Assembly (NCBI GenBank): GCA_965365445.1
Contig: CBDUBS010000058.1
Span: 1-20,134 of the forward strand
Direction of reading: 5' to 3'
Source: CBDUBS01 sp965365445
Lineage (GTDB): Bacteria; Bacteroidota; Rhodothermia; Rhodothermales; DASSAV01
DNA: 20,134 nucleotides
Below, in pieces: positions 14,507 through 20,134 of the stretch. The notes under the pieces were generated by a model. It had not been told where the DNA came from. It did no database searches and saw nothing but the letters and a program-made list of their open reading frames with translations. Position numbers and translations under genes: made by a program. Position 1 is the first letter of the stretch, and every line of letters begins with the position of its first letter.

Positions 14507-15955
14507 TTACCAACCCGGATTCTGGTCGGCTGTCGTCAGGGCTTCGTTGGCGTCGAGTTCTTCCGTAGGGAGGGGCCACAGCATATCCCGGTCGTCGAAA
14601 GGCTCGTTGGCGCGTTGCGCCGCCGCCTGAATCTTGCCGGTGCGCTTGAGGTCCCAGTACCGCTTGCCTTCCATCATGAATTCGTACGCCCGCTCCAAGA
14701 TCACGACATCCAAGAACGCCTGCAAGCCGAGTCCAGCGGGAACGTCCACCGAGGCGTCGGGCGTATTCAGATCTACCCCGTAAGCCCGCCGCCGAACCTG
14801 GTTGAGGTAGGTGTAGGCCTCTGCCGAAGGGCTGTTTTTGGCGCGGGCATCCGCTTCGGCGAAAATCAGCAGGGCATCGGCGTAACGGTAAATCGGGATG
14901 TCGTTGCCATGCGCATTACGCGCCGTAGCGGAGGGATCGCGGAGCTTGCGGAAGTGCTGGGGCTCCGCCGCCGTGTTCAGCCGGGCCAGGTCGCCTACGT
15001 ACAGGTTGTACGTATACCGGAAGTCCCGCGTATCCCAGTCCGCCAGGATCGATTTGGTGTCTCCGAAAATAGCGTCGAACGCACTGGCGGCGTAGCCGGA
15101 TGCCGCCAGCGCCATAGCGGCCGTCATCTCCGTTCCAAAGTCTGGAACGCTCAGCATTACAATGTCAAAGATCTCTTCGGCGCTGTTGACCGAAGCGCCG
15201 TACAGCCTATCCAGAAACTCGTCCGGCTTCGTCGGCCGGACCAGCGAGAACCGGTTGGACTGAATGACCTCCAGGGCTTTTGCGGCGGCCTGCGCCCAGT
15301 TCTCCCGGGCCAGGTACACGTCCGACAACAGGATCTTGGCGGCCCACTTCGTAGCCCGGCCCTGCTGGGCCGCCGGATACGAATCCGGCAACTTCGCTTC
15401 CGCCGCTATCAAGTCGCTGATGATCTGGTCGTACACCTCGCTCACGGCCGCGCGGGGCGCAGCGAGTGAGGTCAACCCCTCGGCGGGCTTTATCTTGAGC
15501 GGCACGGCGCCCCAGTACCGCACCAGGTTGTAGTAGTCCCACGCCCGGAGGAATTGCGCCTCGGCGATCAATTGTTCCTTTTTGGCGGCGTTCATGGTGA
15601 TGTTAGGAACCCGGTCGATCACCAGGTTTGCCCGGTTGATCTGTCGGTAAAAGTTGGACCAGATTCCGTTGAGCCGGGTCAGGCATTGCTGGTCGCATTC
15701 GTAGTTGCCGGCGGCTGCGTAAGAGCCGCGCCCGTCGGCGTAATCTGCCCACAATTCCAGCATCAGCGGATACTCGCGGGTGTAGAGGCCGCGAAAAACT
15801 TGATATACGGCTGCCATGGCCGCATCGGCATCGGCCTTGGTGTTGAAAAACTGCGTATCCGAAAGGAACGTTTTCGGCTCCTCCTCCAGGGTGAGCGAAT
15901 CGCATCCGGCCAGGAAAACCGGCGCGCAAAGCAAAAGCAAAAATCTCGTTTTCAT
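14507..15955 (-). CDS. SusD/RagB-family outer-membrane glycan-binding lipoprotein
   Basis: The 482-residue protein starts with a lipoprotein signal peptide with lipobox LAGC (C18) and continues LTLEEEPKTFLSDTQFF, the typical SusD N-terminus. TPR-like helical segments follow (AEAQFLRAWDYYNLVRYWGAVPL near 131-153), and it ends DQNPGW, also typical of the family. SusD proteins sit on the outer surface, bind glycan and form the lid of the SusC channel. The gene follows susC by 35 bp and precedes the three secreted glycosidases, so it defines the polysaccharide-utilisation locus. Orthology to starch-binding SusD is not implied, and the ligand is unknown. Confidence 0.97.
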   Translation of the reverse strand: MKTRFLLLLCAPVFLAGCDSLTLEEEPKTFLSDTQFFNTKADADAAMAAVYQVFRGLYTREYPLMLELWADYADGRGSYAAAGNYECDQQCLTRLNGIWSNFYRQINRANLVIDRVPNITMNAAKKEQLIAEAQFLRAWDYYNLVRYWGAVPLKIKPAEGLTSLAAPRAAVSEVYDQIISDLIAAEAKLPDSYPAAQQGRATKWAAKILLSDVYLARENWAQAAAKALEVIQSNRFSLVRPTKPDEFLDRLYGASVNSAEEIFDIVMLSVPDFGTEMTAAMALAASGYAASAFDAIFGDTKSILADWDTRDFRYTYNLYVGDLARLNTAAEPQHFRKLRDPSATARNAHGNDIPIYRYADALLIFAEADARAKNSPSAEAYTYLNQVRRRAYGVDLNTPDASVDVPAGLGLQAFLDVVILERAYEFMMEGKRYWDLKRTGKIQAAAQRANEPFDDRDMLWPLPTEELDANEALTTADQNPGW

Positions 15956-15990
15956 AATAAGTCAGCGTCTGGTGTGCTGGGTTGCCGGGT

Positions 15991-18900
15991 TCACAGGCCG
16001 AGTTGCAGGCCGATCGTGTACGTCCGCGTGTGGGGATATGAATACCGGTCCACGCCCGGCTGAAGGTTGCCCCCGAGTTGGCTGATCTCCGGGTCGTACC
16101 ACGAATATCCGGTAAACGTGAGCAGATTCTGCCCGCTCGCGTACACCATCAGGCTGTTCACGCCGGGCACACCGATTTTCCGCACCGGCACGCTGTAGCC
16201 GAGCCGCAACGTTTTCAGCCGCAGGTACGACGCGTCCTCGATGAACCGGTCCGACGGGCGGAAGTTGACGCTTCGGTTCAGCCGGGGGTACTTCGCGTTC
16301 GGATCGGGGTTGGCCGCCGTCCAGTAGTTCCCGTACAGATCGGCCACCTGGTTCTCCCCGAACTTCAGCGAGGCCGCCGTGTAGCCGACGTTGGCGTTGA
16401 ACAACTCTCCTCCGAATGACCCCTGGAAAAGTACCGAGAGGTCGAACCCCTTGAACCGCATTGAGGTAGACAGGCCGCCGATGAAATCCGGATACGGCGA
16501 GCCGAGAATGACGCGGTCGAAATCGTTGATGAGGCCGTCCGGCGCCCCTTCGGGCCCGCTGAGGTCGGCGTACTTGATGTCGCCCTGTTCCGTCAGGCCG
16601 TCCTCCTGGAAGCCGTAGAATACGGCCAGCGGCTCCCCCTCCCGAATCAGGTGGATCTGGCCGTTCTGGCTCACCGAACCTGCCAGAAACTCGTTTCCAC
16701 CCGCCAGCTTGAGCACTTCGTTCCGGTTTACCGATACATTCCCTTCCACCGACCACGACAGGTCGGGTCCGGCAATCGGATCGACGCCGAAAGAAAGCTC
16801 GAAGCCGGTGTTGCGAATGCGGCCCACGTTCTGCAGGATCGATCCGAACCCGGAGCTAGCCGGCAAGGGCACCGAGGCCAGCAAGTCGGACGTGGTTTTG
16901 GTATACCCGTCCGCCGTGAACCGCAGCCGCTCGCTCCACAGGCTCACGTCGAAACCGGCGTTGATTTGCTGGGTCGTTTCCCAGCGCAAGTCCGGGTTGG
17001 CAATGTTCGACGGGGCGAAACCGGCCCAGAAGCCGTTCCCGATAGCCGTCGTGGTTGGGGCGACACGCGCGATGGATTGATACGGCGAGATGGCCTGGCT
17101 GCCGGTGCGTCCGGCGCTCACGCGCAGCTTCAGGTCGGAAATCGCTCCGACATTCTTCAGGAACGGCTCCTGGGAAACGCGCCACGCCAGCGCCACCGAA
17201 GGGAAGAACGCCCATTTATTCCCCGACCCGAACCGGGAAGATCCGTCCGCCCGCCCGCTGACAGTAAACAGGTACCGGTCGTACAGGGTGTAATTGATGC
17301 GTCCCAGCCACGACATCAGCGTCCAGTCGCTGCTCCGGGCGTCCGGCGTAAGCACGGTAGTGGCGGAGCCCAGGTTGTTGGTGGAGAGGATGTCCGTCAC
17401 AAACCCGTTCGCTCCTACCAGCAAGCCGGACGATTCCTGGTGCTCCCAGGTAAATCCGCCCACCGTACTCAGCCGGTGGTTCCGGTTGAATACCCGGTCG
17501 TAGCTCAGTGTGTTCTCGTTCACATACGTCAGCGCTTCGCCGCGATCCACCTGTCCGAAGCCCGCCGGCATACCCTCTTCGTGTAACCGGGTGGCGTAAA
17601 AGTCCGATTTCGTGTCGAGGTAGTCGGCGCCCAGAAGCACTTTGGCTTTCAAACCGTCCAACAGTTCGTACTCCGCCGTAAAGTTCTCGAGGAGCCGGTT
17701 CGAGAGCGTTTCGTCCATCAATTCGTTTATGTCCACTACGGGATGCCGCGGCAATTGCGGCACGAACCACAGGTATCCCCAGTTGTAATACGAGCCGTCC
17801 TCCGCATACACCGGAATGGCCGGAGGCGCCGCGAGAGCGTTATGGACAATGTTTCTGAACTCGTTGCCCGTGTTTACCCCGCTGTTCGTCGAGCGCGAAA
17901 TCATGAGCTGGTTCGAGAGGCGCAGCCGCCTGTTCACGTCGCTGTTCAGGTTGAAACGCAGGGTTCCCCGGGAGTACGAGCTTCTCTGGATGACGCCGTC
18001 CTGGTTCATGTAATTGCCCGACACCAGATACGTCGTCTGCTCGCCGCCGCCGTTGATCCGGAGGGCGTAGTTCCGGATCGGCGCCGAGCGGAAAATCTGG
18101 TCCTGCCAGTCGGTTTGGCCCGGCAGGTTATTCAGATCGAATGGTTCCGCCTGCTTTTCATTTCGCGCCATCTCGTTGATGAGTTCGGCATACTGCATCG
18201 GGCTGAGCAGATCGAGCTTCTTCGTTACCTCCTGCGTGCCTATGTAGCTTTCGAACTCGATGCGGCCGCCTTGCCGTCCGCGTTTCGTGGTAATCATCAC
18301 GACGCCGTTCGCCCCGCGGGCCCCGTAGATCGCCGTCGCCGAAGCGTCCTTGAGCACCTCGATGGACTCGATATCCCCGGGGGCTATGTTCATCAGGATG
18401 TTTCGCCCTTCCGTCCCTCCGATGGAGATCGGAAAGCCGTCCACTACGTACAGGGGGTCGTTATTGCCCTGCATCGAGTTGCCGCCCCGGATACGCACGG
18501 TAAACCCGCCGCCGGGGGCTCCCGAGTTCTGCACGATCTGCACGCCGGCGGCGCGCCCCTGGATCGCCTGCTCCACTGATGTGATGGGAAGCTCCTGGAT
18601 TTCCCCGGTCTTTACCGACCCGACCGATCCCGTGAGGTCGGCCCGGCGTACCGTGCCATACCCGATCACGACCACTTCGTCCAGGGCCAACTGATCCGTT
18701 TCGAGCCGGACGTCGATGCGGCTGCGCCCGGCTACCGGGATTTCCTGCTCCTCAAACCCGACGAAGGAAAAGACGAGCGTGTCGGAGGAGGAAGGTATCC
18801 GCAGCGAATATTCGCCGTCGAGGTTCGTGACCGTCCCGGCATCCGTGCCTTTCACCCGGATGTTCACGCCGGGCAGCGAACTGCCGTCCTCCGCCGATAC

Positions 18901-19053
18901 GACCGACCCTGCTACGGTGAACGAAGCGGCTTCCTGTCCGACCGCCGATCGGGGGCTGAGCAGCACGAGCGTGAAGAAAGCAGCCAGAAGCGCTTCCGCC
19001 ATCACTGGAAGCGAAGCGGAAAAATCGTGCGTGCGTGGTTCAATTTTCCACAT
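15991..19053 (-). CDS. SusC/RagA-family TonB-dependent outer-membrane transporter
   Basis: The 1020-residue protein is a TonB-dependent transporter for oligosaccharides. After a signal sequence (hydrophobic LLAAFFTLVLL, cleavage near AVGQ) there is a carboxypeptidase-regulatory-like domain (about 46-118, GVNIRVKGTDAGTVTNLDGEYSL), the SusC signature DEVVVIGYGT (125-134), a plug domain with VRIRGGNS and NDPLYVVDGFP, and a long beta-barrel ending TIGLQLGL. ATG 19053 (MWKIEPRT) was chosen because it gives a basic n-region before the signal helix and has AGGG just upstream; 19119 would add 22 residues without a ribosome site, and 19002 would lose the basic residues. It is the first gene of the operon; the palindromic operator lies 137 bp upstream. 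Confidence 0.96.
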   Translation of the reverse strand: MWKIEPRTHDFSASLPVMAEALLAAFFTLVLLSPRSAVGQEAASFTVAGSVVSAEDGSSLPGVNIRVKGTDAGTVTNLDGEYSLRIPSSSDTLVFSFVGFEEQEIPVAGRSRIDVRLETDQLALDEVVVIGYGTVRRADLTGSVGSVKTGEIQELPITSVEQAIQGRAAGVQIVQNSGAPGGGFTVRIRGGNSMQGNNDPLYVVDGFPISIGGTEGRNILMNIAPGDIESIEVLKDASATAIYGARGANGVVMITTKRGRQGGRIEFESYIGTQEVTKKLDLLSPMQYAELINEMARNEKQAEPFDLNNLPGQTDWQDQIFRSAPIRNYALRINGGGEQTTYLVSGNYMNQDGVIQRSSYSRGTLRFNLNSDVNRRLRLSNQLMISRSTNSGVNTGNEFRNIVHNALAAPPAIPVYAEDGSYYNWGYLWFVPQLPRHPVVDINELMDETLSNRLLENFTAEYELLDGLKAKVLLGADYLDTKSDFYATRLHEEGMPAGFGQVDRGEALTYVNENTLSYDRVFNRNHRLSTVGGFTWEHQESSGLLVGANGFVTDILSTNNLGSATTVLTPDARSSDWTLMSWLGRINYTLYDRYLFTVSGRADGSSRFGSGNKWAFFPSVALAWRVSQEPFLKNVGAISDLKLRVSAGRTGSQAISPYQSIARVAPTTTAIGNGFWAGFAPSNIANPDLRWETTQQINAGFDVSLWSERLRFTADGYTKTTSDLLASVPLPASSGFGSILQNVGRIRNTGFELSFGVDPIAGPDLSWSVEGNVSVNRNEVLKLAGGNEFLAGSVSQNGQIHLIREGEPLAVFYGFQEDGLTEQGDIKYADLSGPEGAPDGLINDFDRVILGSPYPDFIGGLSTSMRFKGFDLSVLFQGSFGGELFNANVGYTAASLKFGENQVADLYGNYWTAANPDPNAKYPRLNRSVNFRPSDRFIEDASYLRLKTLRLGYSVPVRKIGVPGVNSLMVYASGQNLLTFTGYSWYDPEISQLGGNLQPGVDRYSYPHTRTYTIGLQLGL

Positions 19054-19164
19054 ATGCCCTGAGTTCGGATTGTGGTGTTGGATTTCGCGCGAGTAGGGTG
19101 AACTTGCTCCATGGTTCACGCGAGTGAGGAAAGCGCTACCAAGCTACTATCGCCGATTGATGTG
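19054..19164 (-). promoter_or_regulatory. 5' leader of the susC operon
   Basis: This 111-bp stretch separates the conserved operator block from the chosen susC start. It contains an inverted repeat, ATTGATG-TG-CATCAAT (19156-19171), whose right arm runs into the operator block. Transcription from the operator-linked promoter should start here, but no confident -35/-10 or Bacteroidota -33/-7 pair can be fixed by eye. No small gene or riboswitch-like fold was recognised. Confidence 0.35.
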
Positions 19165-19207
19165 CATCAATTGAAATAAAGTTAACCCGTATTAACCAAT
19201 GGTTAAT
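19165..19207 (-). promoter_or_regulatory. Putative LysR operator block B, upstream of susC
   Basis: The block contains a perfect 17-bp palindrome, ATTAACCAATGGTTAAT (19191-19207), with T-N11-A geometry. It matches block A beside lysR at 35 of 43 positions without gaps, including an identical 16-base end (19165-19180). A further TTAACC at 19182 lies one helical turn (10 bp) from the palindrome arm at 19192, giving a tandem half-site facing the susC side, where LysR activators often contact a second site. The surrounding region is otherwise GC-rich, so the conserved AT-rich block stands out. Confidence 0.72.
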
Positions 19208-19458
19208 GCCTATTGGTATGTTCATCACTTTCGCCATCGAAATGCCGGAAAGGCGGTAAATTCCGTGGGGGCGGTGTTTCGGGCAACCTGGCAGGGTACG
19301 CAGAATTGCCCTTGCTCGCGGGGTACCTTGCTCGCGGGGTCCACGGTTGCGGCGAAAGCAGGATGCTCAGGGGTACCGGCAGGGAAGGCGTTGCGTATGA
19401 CGCCCGGCCGAAACGCGCACCGGCGCCTGACTCTCCAGCGACTTCGGCTAAACGAAAA
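19208..19458. other. Gene-free interval between the DUF1080 gene terminator and the susC operator
   Basis: About 250 bp with no credible gene. Short open frames here have no ribosome site, family motif or plausible composition. The only structure seen is a 16-base tandem duplication at 19311-19342 and the terminator hairpin at its right edge. Confidence 0.6.
19311..19342. repeat. Two-copy 16-bp tandem repeat
   Basis: CTTGCTCGCGGGGTAC (19311-19326) is followed directly by CTTGCTCGCGGGGTCC (19327-19342), 15 of 16 bases identical. It lies in non-coding DNA upstream of the susC operator and most likely arose by slippage; no function is evident. Confidence 0.75.
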
Positions 19459-19492
19459 GGGGTCGGCGCGCGGTTTGCCGCACGCCGACCCC
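19455..19492 (-). terminator. Rho-independent terminator downstream of the DUF1080 gene
   Basis: GGGGTCGGCG (19459-19468) pairs perfectly with CGCCGACCCC (19483-19492), and four more inner pairs can form after one mismatch, leaving a TTTG loop. Read on the minus strand, the stem is followed by TTTTCGTTT. It lies 43 bp after the DUF1080 stop and separates that gene from the susC operon. Confidence 0.82.
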
Positions 19493-19534
19493 CTGAACCT
19501 CCCGACACACGGAAGGGCAGTGGGTACGTCCCGC

Positions 19535-20134
19535 TTACGGCGCCTTCTCGGGGGCGCGCCGGGCCGGAACGGCCGGATCAACCGGCAGCCGGGCCGACTC
19601 CAGGTCCTCCGTCTTGATGCGTATGTTGCGCCAGCGCACCTGCGCCCCGGCCAGCGCCGGGTCGTTGATGCTGTGCACCTGAAACGCGATGAACCCCCGG
19701 GGGGTCATGGGGTCGATCAGGTTGGCAGCCATCCGGCCGTTCAGCCACGTCCGGATGGTGTCGCCGATGGCTTCCACGCGGACATGGTTCCAGTCGTTCT
19801 GTTTGAAAGCTTGCTGCGCCTTCGGGTTGTTTTCCAGCGAGTACAGCCAGCCGCGCCGGGCTTCGTCGTACACGCCGGCCGTCCAGGCGCGCTCGCTCGG
19901 GTCGATCTCCACCTGATAGCCGTGCACCCGACCGTCCTTGAAGTCCGGCGTGCTCAGGCTGCGGATCTGCACCCCGGAGTTCATACGGGGGTCCACCTTG
20001 AATTCGTACTCCAGGATGAAGTCGCCGTACTCGCCGGGAGGGGAAAGAAAGCTGTTGGGCTGGTCGGCCGTAGCCACGCCTACCAGTTCGCCGTTCTCGA
20101 CGTAATACCGGGCCTGGCCGTTGCGCTGCGTCCA
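19535..20134 (-). CDS. DUF1080 / 3-keto-disaccharide hydrolase-domain protein, C-terminal part (5' end beyond the window)
   Basis: The 199 visible residues form a concanavalin/LamG-like beta-sandwich of the DUF1080 type. Motifs are VENGELVGV, GDFILEYEFKV, MNSGVQIRS, HGYQVEIDPSERAWTAGVYDE, DWNHVRVEAIGDTIRTWLNG and GFIAFQVHSI. Members are exported proteins, some shown to hydrolyse 3-keto-glycosides, and are common in Bacteroidota and Planctomycetota glycan loci. The frame is open to the window edge, so the start and signal peptide are not visible; an internal GTG at 20077 is not the real start, because family sequence continues upstream of it. It is on the same strand as susC but separated by a strong terminator, so it belongs to another transcript. 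Its tail is Pro/Ala/Arg-rich after about residue 180. Confidence 0.9.
   Translation of the reverse strand, partial: WTQRNGQARYYVENGELVGVATADQPNSFLSPPGEYGDFILEYEFKVDPRMNSGVQIRSLSTPDFKDGRVHGYQVEIDPSERAWTAGVYDEARRGWLYSLENNPKAQQAFKQNDWNHVRVEAIGDTIRTWLNGRMAANLIDPMTPRGFIAFQVHSINDPALAGAQVRWRNIRIKTEDLESARLPVDPAVPARRAPEKAP

Noticed and set aside
16651..17586. A 311-residue plus-strand open frame inside susC
   Set aside because: It is antisense to a conserved SusC barrel with no recognisable domain or ribosome site.
19213..19617. A 134-residue plus-strand open frame in the region upstream of susC
   Set aside because: It crosses the terminator hairpin and the end of the DUF1080 gene, and its Arg/Gly/Pro-rich composition is typical of random GC-rich sequence.

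Overview
The window (about 20.1 kb, GC-rich, dense gene packing) looks like a carbohydrate-utilisation locus of a high-GC member of the Bacteroidota/Rhodothermota lineage. The assignment rests on a SusC/SusD pair, an SPII lipoprotein SusD, weak Shine-Dalgarno sites, and the combination of secreted glycosidases with a heparinase II/III-type lyase, an SSS symporter, an RraA-like protein and several sugar oxidoreductases. No rRNA, tRNA, CRISPR array or transposase was seen.

Layout. (i) The right edge holds the 3' part of a minus-strand DUF1080 (3-keto-disaccharide hydrolase-like) gene, followed by a strong hairpin terminator and a gene-free stretch. (ii) From about 19.05 kb down to 9.51 kb runs a minus-strand 'periplasm/outer membrane' operon: SusC, SusD, three tandem paralogous secreted glycosidase-like proteins, and a small lipoprotein that matches only the C-terminal part of PhoD-like phosphatases. 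(iii) A single plus-strand LysR-type regulator lies at 8.56-9.47 kb. (iv) Diverging from it, from 8.43 kb to beyond the left edge, runs a minus-strand 'inner membrane/cytoplasm' operon: SDR oxidoreductase, SSS symporter, RraA-like protein, heparinase II/III-like protein, an unrecognised alpha/alpha-barrel-like protein, VOC protein, zinc-type alcohol dehydrogenase and a second SDR cut by the window edge.

The most interesting signal is regulatory. A 43-bp block upstream of the SDR operon (8492-8534, beside lysR) recurs without gaps, at 35/43 identical bases, upstream of susC (19165-19207), 10.6 kb away. Each copy holds a perfect palindrome of the form TTAACCA-N-TGGTTAA with the T-N11-A geometry of LysR-type sites. 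The simplest reading is that the one LysR protein in the locus controls both operons, coupling capture and trimming of a glycan at the cell surface to import and oxidative/lyase catabolism in the cytoplasm. Such a two-operon LysR-controlled locus differs from the usual HTCS, SusR or ECF-sigma/anti-sigma control of SusCD loci.

The substrate cannot be named from sequence. A lyase-type enzyme, a symporter and several dehydrogenases suggest a uronic-acid-containing or otherwise acidic glycan, but this is inference. All assignments were made by reading motifs; no database search was run.
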